Positions 44,961 to 57,796 of a stretch of 64,000 nt of DNA are shown here, piece after piece; within the stretch, counting starts at the first letter, position 1, and every line of letters begins with the position of its first letter. The translations under genes were made by a program, and so were the position numbers. The stretch is from Dryas octopetala (Eukaryota; Streptophyta; Magnoliopsida; Rosales; Rosaceae): assembly GCA_963921425.1 (NCBI GenBank), contig OY992834.1, forward strand, positions 3,224,001-3,288,000. Reading direction: 5' to 3'. The notes under the pieces are model-generated. The model did no database searches. It was not told the DNA's origin and was given only the letters and a program-made list of their open reading frames with translations.

Positions 44961-46032
44961 CAAAATAACTTTATGCATTTAAGTCTGTATTGTTCCTGAA
45001 GATTAAGCTGACATGGAAAATATACTCCACACATAAAATTTTTTGTTCTAGTTTATAGGGAATTTTTATTATCTTTTACTGCATAATCTTGAATAGCAGA
45101 TATTTAAACTTGAAATTATCTTGAAAATGAGAATAGCTTCCTTAACCTAATGAAAAAAGAAATAAAATGGGAATATTTTCTGAGTAACTTTTTCATTGAA
45201 ACATAACATGTGAGAAGACTTGTATAACTGAGGACTTCCAGCCATTCTGCTATTTGAATGAGCATGAGCATTGAGCAGGTTGTATAATGGATGGAACCAA
45301 AGGGGTGGGTACTTTAAGTGGAGGGAATGCTGGTCAACAATCCTGTCCTTTGATAGTATCATGAGAACGACCTGTCGTTTTTTGAACGTCAGCAATCCTG
45401 TTATTGCACAACCTCAGCATGCTTAACTTGCTATGTTTGGCATCAAATTTGAGCTTAACTCGAATTTAGTCGAACTAATATTTTCTCAACTCAAACTTAG
45501 CGCATACTCTACAAATTCTGCAATTCTTTTTTTGTCAGAATTTGATCATTCTGCAAGTTTCTTGACCAACAAAAAAAATCTGCAAGTTTGTATTAAACCC
45601 ATCTATGTTGCATCCCTAATTCCCTATATATTGAGTCCACTTATTTTGAAGTCAAACCAATAAAAATGACAATGACGGGTGAGAGAGAGAAAGAAAAAAA
45701 CAAAAACAAAGAACTAAAGAAAAACATGAAAAGCATTAAAAATAGATCTCGGGCTCATGGCCAAACAAAAAAATAGATCTCGGGCTAAATTCTGACAATA
45801 AAAAAATCTCGGGCTAAACCGACCCATAAACGCGACAATCCCACCTTGCCTCACGAACTCTGATTAAAGAAAAAACGACTTTCACACATTTCCTGTAAAG
45901 GGTATCTACCAAACTCCAGAACTCATCACCGGCTTTTTGAATTCCATCTGAATTCTGTAGTTTCTTGGGTGAGATTTGTCTCAGCATGTTGGCCAGCCGC
46001 CTTTAATGTCATATTTATATTGAACCTCGTGA
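44961..46032. other. intergenic, no gene seen
   Basis: AT-rich space between the asparaginase and ceramide kinase genes. A short direct repeat (ATCTCGGGCT) occurs three times between about 45747 and 45816. The last 150 bp is probably the ceramide kinase 5' UTR. Confidence 0.5.
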
Positions 46033-49000
46033 ATGGAACGAGACGTAGATGGTCCCATTCAAGAAGAGCAGTCTCTCCCGCTCCCACAAGCACAGTTTGA
46101 TGGCCAAGCCTCGGTTTTGAGCTCCACCCTTTCCTTGGACCACGTTGGGGAAGTCATTCTCACCTTCAACTCAGATGGGTTGTCTTGGAAATTGGTTGAG
46201 CCATTGGAACATGTAAGCTTTTTCTCTTTTATTCTCATCTGTAACATGTTTCTTTTTTATACTTAAGGTTTTTCCTTTATCAACTCTATATTGAAATTTT
46301 TCTTAAATATGTATGTTAGAATAAAACTTTTCAGTCTGATAACACTTTGTGATCATTTTTTGTTGTTGTATTGATTCTGGTCTGTCTTCTGCTTATTAGG
46401 CTTGAAGGGCAAGTGCGTTCTTCTAATATTTCATCGTTATTGTCTGAGTTTAGCTTTATTTTGGTCCTTCTATTCTAGTTGAAGACTTTTGGTTTTTTCT
46501 TTGTTTGGAATACTGGTAACTGTATCATAGGTTGGTAAAGCATTTCTGTAAAATGCTGGGTTGATAATACGGTTTAACTGTGAACATTTGAACTTTTTTT
46601 TTTTTCTCATTGCCTAATATCAGGATGACTCAACTTGTTTGGGCATCAAATTTGCTTCAAAGGTTGTGACCGAGATCAAATTTTCTGATGTGTATGCTGT
46701 TGAGTTGATCAACTATGGTCTGATTCATGGACCAAATGCTAGAAGATGCCTTTCGGGTCATGATTCTGAGGTTTGTTCAATTCCTATTCTTGGTTATTTG
46801 TTTTCACTCCCTGATATATTTAATGATATGTTTTGTGGTTACATTGATGCAGATTCACCGCTTTACAGTGCATGGTTTCCAGAGCTCAAAGACCCTGTCG
46901 TCTCTTCGGGTCCTGGCTCAATATACATTTGGTCATAAGGATCTCCAAACATGTCAGATGTGGGTCAATCAAATTAATGCTTCTCTGGACCTAGAACAGG
47001 GGAGACCAAAGAATCTTCTGGTATGTTTTGTAGCTGTCCAAGCACTCTATCATTTCTCTTGTTTGGATCTTGAGTCCTTTAATTGGTAGGTCAAAACAAA
47101 CATAAAGTGGTATTATAATTCTTTTGTAGAAATTTTTTCTGATTGATTAGGTTTTTGTTCATCCAAGGAGTGGGAAGGGAAATGGCTGCAAAACTTGGGA
47201 CACTGTGGCTCCTATATTCTCCCGTGCTAAAGTGAAAACAAAGGTTAAATTCTTGCTTGTTTATGTATTCTTGTAATGGGAACAAAGATTTCTCCAACCC
47301 AGATTATGAAAAGTCCATTGAAGAAAGTGATACTACTAAATCACAGAAGATTAAATAATAAATGTGCTCAGTTATCCTTCTTAAATATTGTGTTCAATTC
47401 CTTCATAGGTGATTGTGACTGAAAGGGCAGGACAAGCATTTGATGTGATGGCATCTACAGGAAACAAGGAGCTTAATTCATATGATGGAGTTATAGCCAT
47501 TGTAAGTTATAACTTCTCTAGCGGTGCTTCTTTCTTGTACGTATGGTTTTTATAAGTGGGGTAAATCTTAGGCATCACTAAGTTACCAGATATCACAAGA
47601 ATTGAAACAATTAAACCTGTCGAATTGAAAATTCTAACATGAGGTGGTCCATCTTTGTACTGTGTTATGTAGATGTGGCTCTGGGACCTCTGGGTACTGA
47701 ATGTTAGTACATGTTGAAGTGTCAGATTTGCCCTTTTTAAGATTTTCAACTATTTTGGAGTGCCTAATAGCCATATGCGTATACATGTCATGTCGACATG
47801 GTTACAGCAGGCTGAAATGGAGCATTGTTTCGCTTTATCTTTATCCCTTATTGTGGTCTTAATTTTGCACCAAGTCTTAAGATGTTTTCCATGTTGGTCA
47901 AGGTCATTCCAAGTGATGATTGTATCATGTTACTTGTTTTCTGATTGTTCATAGTTTTACGTGGTTCCAGGGTGATAATTAATTGACCCTTTAATTGGTT
48001 CTGAAACGTCCTGTTTTTTTATTTTAGATTTTGTTTTTTCAATTTTCAAGTTTGGTGTGATTTTTCTATCTCATTCCTAATAACAGATTGTTTGGTAATT
48101 GATTTGGCTCCAGGGTGGTGATGGCTTTTTCAATGAAATTCTTAATGGGTTTCTTTCTTCAAGGCATAAAGCTCCATATCCACCAACTCCTTCAGATTTT
48201 CTTCATTCTGCTAGGTCTGATGACAGTTCTGTTGTTTGTGATCCAAATGAAACAGTTATTGAAACTACTTCTCCAAACAATGAGCAGTCTCATCTCCTCC
48301 CAAGTCAAAGTGATGGTAGCCCAGGAATCTCAAAGATCCGTATGTACCATAATAATAAATCTCCATACAAGTCAAGCTTTGAATTTGATTCCAAGTATTA
48401 ACAGGTTGTTATCTGACATATCACTGGATGTATCTGAAATTACAGGAACTGAAGATGGTTCTTCCAGTGTTGGTTAGTTAATTCTGTATTTTACAAACCA
48501 TGATGGTTAAATTTAGTAACAGTACAGTGTACTTCTAGTTACTAATGGCTAATACATGATAACTGCTCTTTTCTTGTTTTGAAAAACCAGCACAAGCAGA
48601 TCAAGATCCTGAGTTTCTCCTCCCCAATGAACATTTTAGATTTGGGATCATTCCTGCTGGCTCAACTGATGCCATTGTGATGTGGTACGCCTTTGAATTT
48701 TTAATCAGCGTTCATCTTTTTTATACTTTATTGGGTTTGTCCATTACTCCCACAATGCCTATTACAAACAGCTTCAAGGCATATGGACTTGCATTACCCA
48801 AAATGTTGTCCAAGTTAATATTAAACTTGAACAGCAGTTTATTGTTTGAGCACACCCTACAGATACAATGTGGGACACTCAGTAGGTTTTCAACCCTTGT
48901 CAGATTCAACTTTTTGTTCAAACGCTGAACAAAGCGTTGATCCTGTATACTTGGGAGCAGCAATAAACTATTTAAGTATATCTTTCATCATTTGTCACTT

Positions 49001-50942
49001 ATATGAAGTCGTTGTATATGTCTTGGCAGTGCACATTGCACATAAATCATTCTTAATATCCAATGTGTCTATAGAACCTGATACCATATCTGAGATTATT
49101 GATTTGCAGAGCATATTGATATAATATCATTCTTCCTATTATTTCAGCTGATACTGTTCTCTCTGATCTAATGTAAGGTGTTCACTTTTTCTTTCAGTAC
49201 AACTGGGACTCGAGATCCTATAACATCTACATTTCACATTGTCCTTGGTAAAAGGGTGTGGCTTGATGTAGCCCAAGTTGTTAGGTGGAAAATAAAATCT
49301 ACATCAAAGGTTCAACCTTGTGTGCGCTATGCGGCTTCTTTTGCTGGGTAGTTTCTCATTGTAACTGATGTAATTGCACATTGTCAACCCAAGATCTTTG
49401 CTATCTTCATTACTGAGAAAGAGTATCACTTCTACTACCTTTTATTAAAACTGTTAGTCAGTAGTTTCTCCTCTGCTTATGTGCTAATAACCTAACTTAT
49501 AGATAGCTAATGAATTAATCTATTGTAAACGTCTGAATAAATGAAGGGTGGTGAATAATGGAAAGTTAGCTAATATGCTTCTCATTTTAAATTTCACATC
49601 ATCAATGTTCTCTAAAATTCATATGCTCAATATTTTTAGGTATGGATTTTATGGAGATGTCATTACAGAAAGTGAAAAATATCGCTGGATGGGCCCTAAG
49701 CGATATGATTATGCAGGAACAAGGGTGTTTTTGATGCACAGGTAAGTCGCTAATTGGTCATCATATTTTCATCTGTGAGTCCCAAAATCATGAATGATGG
49801 GGCTCAAATCATGAATACAGTCTGTGTATGAGCCAACATCTTGGTAGATATTTATCTGAATTTCTCGGCTTCCTTTTGGGCACACATTCACCATGCAAAT
49901 TCTTTTCATTAGCTACGAATTGTGAATAACAAAGATATGATTTTTTTTGTTTTGTTCAGATGAGCTCAACATTAACATATCTGATTTATGATATTTGCTG
50001 TATCACAGGTCCTATCAGGCAGAAGTAGCATATTTAGAAGTCAAATCAGAAGAAACAAATCCAATTTCCGAGAGAGGAAACCTGGGACGTCGCAAGCGAG
50101 CATTTTGGCACCCAAATAAATCCCAAAAGGTGATATGCCGTGTTAACTGCAAGGTGTGTAGCACCAAGCCAATTCACATGTCCACAGGTGGTTTCCAAAC
50201 AACACCTTACTCACATCCAGGAGAAACAAAATGGTCCAGATCCCAGGGAAGGTTTCTTAGCGTTGGTGCTGCCGTAATCTCTTGTAGAAATGAAAAAGCA
50301 CCTGACGGTTTGGTTGCTGATGCACACCTTTCAGATGGTTTCCTGCATCTCATATTGATCAAAGACTGCTCCCATGCATGCTATCTGTGGTAAATTTTTT
50401 TTGGCCTGTTCTATCTGTGTTAATATATAGCCCTTGTCTAAATGCACCTTCCCCTAAAAGTGTTTGTCTCTGTTGTACACATGGAAAAATTGGCCCTGTT
50501 CTGCTTGCAAGTTACTTATAGAGGTGTTGATGCCAAGTTCTGAAGATTTTATTGCTTCTTGGCATCAATTATCATACGTTGTTGTTAGTTTTTTACCGCT
50601 TTGTCCATGAACACCATCTTAAAGAATTTTTTTTCCATGATTGATTGATACATACAGGCATCTTACCCAGCTTGCAAGGAAAGGTGGGAATCCTTTGGAT
50701 TTCAAGTTTGTGGAACATCACAAGGTATGTTTTCTCATCATGCTTCATATCTCTTGTGTTGCCCAACTCATTTTGCTTGTAATTATTTCATATCTTGGTT
50801 GCAGACCCCTGCTTTCACATTCACTTCTTCTGGCAACGAGAGTGTATGGAATTTGGATGGTGAAATCTTTCAAGCACACCAACTATCAGCACAAGTTTTC
50901 CGAGGCCTCGTCTGCTTGTTTGCATCCGGCCCTGAAGTTTGA
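46033..50942 (+). CDS. ACD5: ceramide kinase, ACCELERATED CELL DEATH 5 type
   Basis: Lipid kinase that phosphorylates ceramide; loss in Arabidopsis causes spontaneous cell death. Thirteen exons: 46033-46212, 46624-46770, 46853-47020, 47151-47243, 47409-47501, 48114-48343, 48405-48472, 48591-48684, 49198-49347, 49640-49741, 50009-50389, 50658-50724 and 50805-50942, giving 636 aa. The N-terminal 170 residues form the PH-like region. The diacylglycerol-kinase-type catalytic domain starts with VFVHPRSGKGNG and has GGDGFFNEILNGF at about 228-240 and FGIIPAGSTDAIV further on. The C-terminus (FTFTSSGNESVWNLDGEIF, then LFASGPEV) is complete. The intron at 48344-48404 is only 61 nt with a weak GTACCA donor. 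It is forced by the reading frame but is the least certain junction. From 46993 on, the gene lies in a tandemly duplicated segment. Confidence 0.93.
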
Positions 50943-51158
50943 TGGAGAACCAAGGGTTATTCAACAGAATCTTCAACTCACTATGCCTATAATGTACAAC
51001 AGTTTTTTTTTTTAATTAAATTTTTATTTTTATTTATTTTTTAGTGCTTTGATTGGAACGTTGGAAGAAAGACATGGGGCAGCCTCAAGCTTTCCATGTT
51101 CTAGCTTTGTAACCTAATTATTTAAGGAATAAATCCAATATTTCCATTTCTATACAAG

Positions 51159-51603
51159 CATGGATGAAAATATCTACTATATTGTCGATATATCCGTCGA
51201 GATATCTATAATTTCATTCATCGATATTTAAATAGGTTGTAACCGATATTTCTCTGATATCAGTATATGTCGATAAAATATAAGTATATATCGATAAAAT
51301 ATAAGTATATGTCGACAAAATATCGATATATATCGGTAGAATATTAATATATATCGATAAAATATCGGTAATATCGTTAACATATCGGCAGAATTGTATA
51401 AAAAGTTTCAAAATTTGAAAAGAAAAAGAGGAATAAGATGAAATCAAACCAAATCCAGCCTAATTAGATCAAAACACATCCACTAATCATAATTAATCAA
51501 TAATAAACCAACAAAGGAATAAAATTTAACTCAACTTTCTTTACATCGATATCTATCGAAATTGATATATCCATAAATTTGAGTACTCATATTTTTATCC
51601 TTG
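51159..51603. mobile_element. non-autonomous hAT-like element, 445 bp, present only in unit 1
   Basis: The ends are CATGGATGAAAATAT and, inverted, CAAGGATAAAAATATGAG. The flanks TATACAAG (51151-51158) and CATAGAAG (51604-51611) each differ by one base from the intact site CATACAAG in unit 2 at about 56833-56840, which shows an 8 bp target duplication. The interior is rich in ATATCGATA-type words. The empty site in unit 2 is clean, so the element probably landed after the duplication. Confidence 0.88.
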
Positions 51604-52014
51604 CATAGAAGACCAAATGATGAAATAAAACCTGTTCTAAAATTGTGGGTGAGTGCGTTTTGACTAAACAAGTGAGACTGTGAGAGTGAGTGGTGGCACG
51701 TCGCGCTCATACAGGCAGCATGCCAGTTGTTTGAGTTATTGTAAACAAGCAGATAATTCAAACGCATTGTTTTTCCATTAACGTGATGATGATGAGTGGT
51801 CGATGGTCAGGTAATGGAAGACTTGGTTGAAACCAAAGTATTTTCCATGACCCTTTCGTTGGGGAACACGACCCCAAAGTCTCTTAACTTCTTTGGAATT
51901 ATCAATACAACCAAATACATATACATATCCAGTTGTATTGGTTGCATACTTATTCACTTTTTACATCAGTAGCTGTAGCATCCATTCAACCACCAGCTCT
52001 TCTGCTTCTCTGCC

Positions 52015-52818
52015 ATGTCTACACCAGCGGAGTATGCAACCTCTCTCTCTCAAACTCATGCACAAACATACACACAAAGTAGGTTCATATGCACGCATGC
52101 ATAATTGACCATGTTTGATTGATCACATAATTTGAATGATCTATTCATGTTTGATTTACTAAATCTGAAATTTGTTCACTCTGCTACACCATGTAGTAAA
52201 TTATGATTGAAAGTGAGTTACTTTGGCTGCAGTAATATTTCAATTTTATTGTTTTATGATTGCAGATACTATCGATCTCTACCACCTGTGAGCAAGACCT
52301 ATGGAATGGCCTGTCTTATGACTACAGGTGCCTTTTACCTGGAACTTTATAATCCTTGGAACATTGCACTTAATTATGGCCTTGTCATCAAAAGTTTCCA
52401 GGTAAATGAAAATCTCATCTCTAATAATCCAAAGGCTGAAACTTATTATGCTTTCATCTTTCTTGCAAAGAAAGATATATATATATATATATATATGAGA
52501 ATGGAAAGAATGATTGATGAACACATTTTTTTTTCCTTCATGCAAATTATGCTGATCATGTTCTTTTACTAATGATGAATGATTCAATGAAGGTTTGGAG
52601 GCTTATTACCAATTTCTTCTTCCTCGGGCCATTTTCATTCGTGTTTGCTTTTCGTCTTTTTATAATGTGAGAAAGGTGACTCTGTGTATTAAAAAAATAA
52701 AAAGTATTATCATATATCAAATTTTCAATGCCTCATCCAGTAAACCAAAAGTCACTTTGTACCATTTCCTCACATTCTGATACTAACAATTTATATTGAT
52801 GTAATAAATAAGATGGTA
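52015..52818 (+). pseudogene. Derlin-1 5' fragment (exons 1-3)
   Basis: Exons 52015-52031, 52266-52401 and 52593-52666 match the complete Derlin gene at 57797 base for base or nearly so, encoding MSTPAE, YYRSLPPVSKTYG and so on to FAFRLFI. The duplication ends 150 bp into the next intron, so exons 4-7 are missing. The donor after exon 1 has changed from GTAAGC to GTATGC. The fragment now runs straight into the truncated second ceramide kinase copy. Confidence 0.93.
52477..52496. repeat. (TA)n microsatellite, unit 1
   Basis: TA run in the intron between Derlin exons 2 and 3. The matching run in unit 2 (about 58259-58282) is longer, a length change since duplication. Confidence 0.85.
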
Positions 52819-52836
52819 TTATAATTGGTAAGTCAA
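52819..52836. other. 18 bp filler at the duplication junction
   Basis: Between the last base of unit 1 and the first of unit 2 lie about 18 bp found in neither flank. With adjoining bases they read TGGTATTATAATTGGTAAGT. The pieces TGGTATTATAATT and AATTGGTAGGTCAAA both occur in ACD5 intron 3 at about 47108-47121 and 47081-47095, so the filler looks copied from nearby template. Confidence 0.75.
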
Positions 52837-55800
52837 AGAACAGGGGAGACCAAAGAATCTTCTGGTATGTTTTGTAGCTGTCCAAGCACTCTATCATTTC
52901 TCTTGTTTGGATCTTGAGTCCTTTAATTGGTAGGTCAAAACAGACATAAAGTGGTATTATAATTCTTTTGTAGAAATTTTTTCTGATTGATTAGGTTTTT
53001 GTTCATCCAAGGAGTGGGAAGGGAAATGGCTGCAAAACTTGGGACACTGTGGCTCCTATATTCTCCCGTGCTAAAGTGAAAACAAAGGTTAAATTCTTGC
53101 TTGTTTATGTATTCTTGTAATGGGAACAAAGATTTCTCCAACCCAAGATTACAAAAAGTCCATTGAAGAAAGTGATACTACTAAATCACAGAAGATTAAA
53201 TAATAAATGTGCTCAGTTATCCTTCTTATATATATTGTGTTCAATTCCTTCATAGGTGATTGTGACTGAAAGGGCAGGACAAGCATTTGATGTGATGGCA
53301 TCTACAGGAAACAAGGAGCCTAATTCATATGATGGAGTTATAGCCGTTGTAAGTTATAACTTCTCTAGTACGTGGTGCTTCTTTCTTGTACATATGGTTT
53401 TTATAAGTGGGGTAAATCATAGGCATCACTAAGTTACCAGATATCACAAGAATTGAAACAATCAAACCTGTCGAATAGAAAATTCTAACACGAGGTGGTC
53501 CATCTTTGTACTGTGTTATGTAGACGTGGGTCTGGGACGTCTGGGTACTGAATGTTAGTACATGTTGAAGTGTCAGATTTGCCCTTTTTAAGATTTTCAA
53601 CTATTTTGGAGTGCCTAATAGCCATATGCGTATACATGTCATGTCGACATGGTTACAGCCGGCTGAAATGGAGCATTGTTTCGCTTTATCCTTATCCCTT
53701 ATTGTGGTCTTAATTTTTCACCAAGTCTTAAGATGTTTTCCATGTTGGTCAAGGTCATTAATTCCAAGTGATGATTGTTTCATATTACTTGTTTTCTGAT
53801 TGTTCATAGTTTTACGTGGTTCCAGGGTGATAACTAATTTACCCTTTAATTGGTTCTGAAACGTCCTGTTTCTTGATTTTAGATTTTGTTTCTTCAATTT
53901 TCAAGTTTGGTGTGATTTTTCTATCTCATTCCTAATAACAGATTGTTTGGTAATTGATTTGGCTCCAGGGTGGTGATGGCTTTTTCAATGAAATTCTTAA
54001 TGGGTTTCTTTCTTCAAGGCATAAAGCTCCATATCCACCAACTCCTTCAGGTTTTCTTCATTCTGCTAGGTCTGATGACAGTTCTGTTGTTCGTGATCCA
54101 AATGAAACAGTTATTGAAACTACTTCTCCAAACAATGAGCAGTCTCATCTCCTCCCAAGTCAAAGTGATGATAGCCCAGGAATCTCAAAGATCCGTATGT
54201 ACCATAATAATAAATCTCCATACAAGTCAAGCTTTGAATTTGATTCCCAGTATTAACAGGTTGTTATCTGACATATCACTGGATGTATCTGAAATTACAG
54301 GAACTGAAGATGGTTCTTCCAGTGTTGGTTAGTTTATTCTGTATTTTACAAACCATGATGGTTAAATTTAGTAACAGTACAGTGTACTTCTAGTTACTAA
54401 TGGCTAATACATGATAACTGCTCTTTTCTTGTTTTGAAAAACCAGCACAAGCAGATCAAGATCCTGAGTTTCCCCTCCCCAATGAACATTTTAGATTTGG
54501 GATTATTCCTGCTGGCTCAACTGATGCCATTGTGATGTGGTACACCTTTGCATTTTTAATCAGCGTTCATCTTTTTCATATTTTATTGGGTTTGTCCATT
54601 ACTCCCACAATGCTTATTACAAACAGCTTCAAGGCATATAGACTTGCATTACCCAAAATGTTGTCCAAGTTAATATTAAACTTGAACAGCAGTTTATTGT
54701 TTGACCACACCCTACAGATACAATGTGGGACACTCAGTAGGTTTTCAACCCTTGTCAGATTCAACTTTTTGTTCAAATGCTGAACAAAGCGTTGACCTGT
54801 ATACTTGGGAGCAGCAATAAACTATTTAAGTATATCTTTCATCATTTGTCACATATATGAAGTCGTTGTATATGTCTTGGCAGTGCACATTGCACATAAA
54901 CCATTCTTAATATCCAATGTGTCTATAGAACCTGATACCATATCTGAGATTATTGATTTGCAGAGCATATTGATATAATATCATTCTTCCTATTATTTCA
55001 GCTGATACTGTTCTCTCTGATCTAATGTAAGGTGTTCACTTTTTCTTTCAGTACAACTGGGACTCGAGATCCTATAACATCTACATTTCACATTGTCCTT
55101 GGTAAAAGGGTGTGGCTTGATGTAGCCCAAGTTGTTAGGTGGAAAATAAAATCTACATCAAAGGTTCAACCTTGTGTGCGCTATGCGGCTTCTTTTGCTG
55201 GGTAGTTTCTCATTGTAACTGATGTAATTGCATATTGTCAACCCAAGATCTTTGCTATCTTCATTACTGAGAAAGAGTATCACTTCTACTACCTTTTAGT
55301 AAAACTGTTAGTCAGTAGTTTCTCCTCTGCTTATGTGCTAATTAATAACCTAACTTATAGATAGCTAATGAATTAATCTATTGTAAACGTCTGAATAAAT
55401 GAAGGGTGGTGAATAATGGAAAGTTAGCTAATATGCTTCTCATTTTAAATTTCACATCATCAATGTTCTCTAAAATTCATATGCTCAATATTTTTAGGTA
55501 TGGATTTTATGGAGATGTCATTACAGAAAGTGAAAAATATCGCTGGATGGGCCCTAAACGATATGATTATGCAGGAACAAATGTGTTTTTGAGGCACAGG
55601 TAAGTCACTAATTGGTCATCATATTTTTATCTGTGAGTCCCAAAATCATGAATGATGGGGCTCATCATGAATACAGTCTGTGTATGAGCCAACATCTTGG
55701 TAGATATTTATCTGAACTTCTCGGCTTCCTTTTGGGCACACTTTCACCATGCAAATTCTTTTCATTAGCTACCTGTGAATTGTGAATAATGAAGATATGA

Positions 55801-56794
55801 TTTTTTTTGTTTTGTTCAGATGAGCTCAACATTAACATATCTGATTTATGATATTTGCTGTATCACAGGTCCTATCAGGCAGAAGTAGCATATTTAGAAG
55901 TCAAATCAGAAGAAACAAATCCAATTTCCGAGAGAGGAAACCTGGGACGTCGCAAGCGAGCATTTTGGCACCCAAATAAATCCCAAAAGGTGATATGCCA
56001 TGTTAACTGCAAGGTGTGTAGCACCAAGCCAATTCACAGGTCCACAGGTGGTTTCCAAACAACACCTTTCTCACATCCAGGGGAAACAAAATGGTCCAGA
56101 TCCCAGGGAAGGTTTCTTAGCGTTGGTGCTGCAGTAATCTCTTGTAGAAATGAAAAAGCACCTGACGGTTTGGTTGCTGATGCACACCTTTCAGATGGTT
56201 TCCTGCATCTCATATTGATCAAAGACTGCTCCCATGTATGCTATCTTTGGTAATTTTTGTTTGGCCTGTTCTATCTGTGGTAATATATAGCCCTCGTCTC
56301 AATGCACCTTCCCCTAAAAGTGTTTGTCTCTGTTGTACACATGGAAAAATTGGCCCTGTTCTTCTTGCAAGTTACTTATAGAGGTGTTGATGTCAAGTTC
56401 TGAAGATTTTGTTGCTTCTTGGCATCAATTATCATACGTTGTTGTTAGTTTTTTACCGCTTTATCCATGAACACCATCTTAAAGTTTTTGTTTTTTCCAT
56501 GATTGATTGATACATACAGGCATCTTACCCAACTTGCAAGGAAAGGTGAGAATCCTTTGGATTTCAAGTTTGTGGAACATCACAAGGTATGTTTTCTCAT
56601 CATGCTTCATATCTCTTGTGTTGTCGAACTCATTCATTTCTTGGGTGCAGACCCCTGCTTTCACATTCACTTCTTCTGGCAACGAGAGTGTATGGAATTT
56701 GGATGGTGAAATCTTTCAAGCACGCCAACTATCAGCACAAGTTTGGAAGAAAGACATGGGACAGCCTCAAGCTTTCCATGTTCTAGCTTTGTAA
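52837..56794 (+). pseudogene. ceramide kinase (ACD5) copy, 5'-truncated with altered C-terminus
   Basis: Begins inside exon 3. Exons 4-13 are at 52995-53087, 53256-53348, 53969-54198, 54260-54327, 54446-54539, 55052-55201, 55498-55599, 55869-56249, 56520-56586 and 56651-56794, all open and with intact splice sites. It therefore keeps the whole catalytic domain (SGKGNG, GGDGFFNE, PAGSTDAI). It lacks the promoter, exons 1-2, most of exon 3 and the PH-like region. At the 3' end a deletion of about 320 bp between GCACAAGTT and GGAAGAAAGA replaces the conserved LFASGPEV tail with WKKDMGQPQAFHVLAL. It could be transcribed from the Derlin fragment promoter just upstream. Called a pseudogene because of the double truncation; a functional chimera cannot be ruled out. 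Confidence 0.85.
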
Positions 56795-57136
56795 CCTAAA
56801 TATTTAAGGAATAAAGCCAATATTTCATTTCCATACAAGACCAAATGATGAATTAAAACCTGTTTTAAAATTGTGGGTGAGTGCGTTTTGACTAAACAAG
56901 TGAGAGTGAGTGGGTGGCACGTGCTCGCTCATACAGGCAACATGCCAGTTGTTTGAGTTATTGTAAACAAGCAGATAATTCAAACGCATTGTTTTTCCAT
57001 AGATTAACTTGATGATGATGAGTGGTCGATGGTCAGGTAATGGAAGACTTGGTTGAAACCAAAGTATTTCCCATGGCCCTCCGTTGGGGAATTGAGACGA
57101 CCCCAAAGTCTCTTCTTTGGAATTATCAATACAACC

Positions 57137-57710
57137 AGGCACGGATCGAGTTATGGGGGTAAAGCACCCCCTATTTTTTTTTTTGCTTACATTAAATATC
57201 CTATCAGCACCCAATGCTGTACATACTAGCCTAGCCTAGTTCTAATATATTAATTAACCAAAATAGGTTTGGGAAGCGAGAGAGAGGCGCATGCAGCGGA
57301 AGGAAACAAAAAAAAAAAAAGAGGTTGCTTGGAGTATGTGCGGAATGGCCACATGACCATTGCAGATTGGAGAGAAAGTTGATTAATCAACTCAAGTGAA
57401 AGGTGCATGCACCAAGTCCATTATGGGACCCACTTCATTGTGAGTGCGGCATGCCCTATGCTGCATGAGTTCAATTTTATTATTCTGCGAATAATTAAAT
57501 AAGTTGTCCACTTTAAAAAACAGCTTTTGTTTTGCTCCACATTGTACCTATGTTTTATGAGAAGTTTTGTCAACTTGCAGAGAAGGCAGCTATTGAGATC
57601 AAACAGCTCTCTCCTCTTCTCACAAAGCTCATTAGAATTGCGAATTATATCTGAGTTTGCCTCTGCAATCAAAACCCAGTCTCGAGGACTTGCCTCAGCC
57701 GGTCACCTGC
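57137..57710. other. segment specific to unit 2, upstream of Derlin-1
   Basis: Unit 1 has only about 20 bp (AATACATATACATATC) between ACAACCA and CAGTTGTATTGG where unit 2 has about 570 bp. The left part (GGCACGGATCGAGTTATGGG, then a T-run) resembles the end of a plant DNA transposon. The right part (about 57575-57710) is less AT-rich and may be native Derlin promoter or leader lost from unit 1. No matching right-hand transposon end or target duplication was seen. Confidence 0.5.
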
Positions 57711-57796
57711 CCAGTTGTATTGGTTGCATACTTATTCACTTTTTCCATCACTAGCTGTAGCACCCATTCAACCACCAGCTCTTCTGCTTCTCTGCC

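Larger units (their letters stand above)
46993..52818. repeat. tandem segmental duplication, unit 1
   Basis: A 5.8 kb segment from within ACD5 exon 3 to just past Derlin exon 3, repeated at 52837-58597 in the same orientation with a few percent difference in introns. Unit 1 differs by carrying a 445 bp transposon (51159-51603) and the true ACD5 3' exon. It lacks about 560 bp that unit 2 has upstream of Derlin. Confidence 0.95.

Noticed and set aside
52837-56794. Second ceramide kinase copy as a full functional gene
   Set aside because: It lacks the promoter, start codon, N-terminal region and native C-terminus, so it was listed as a truncated copy instead.
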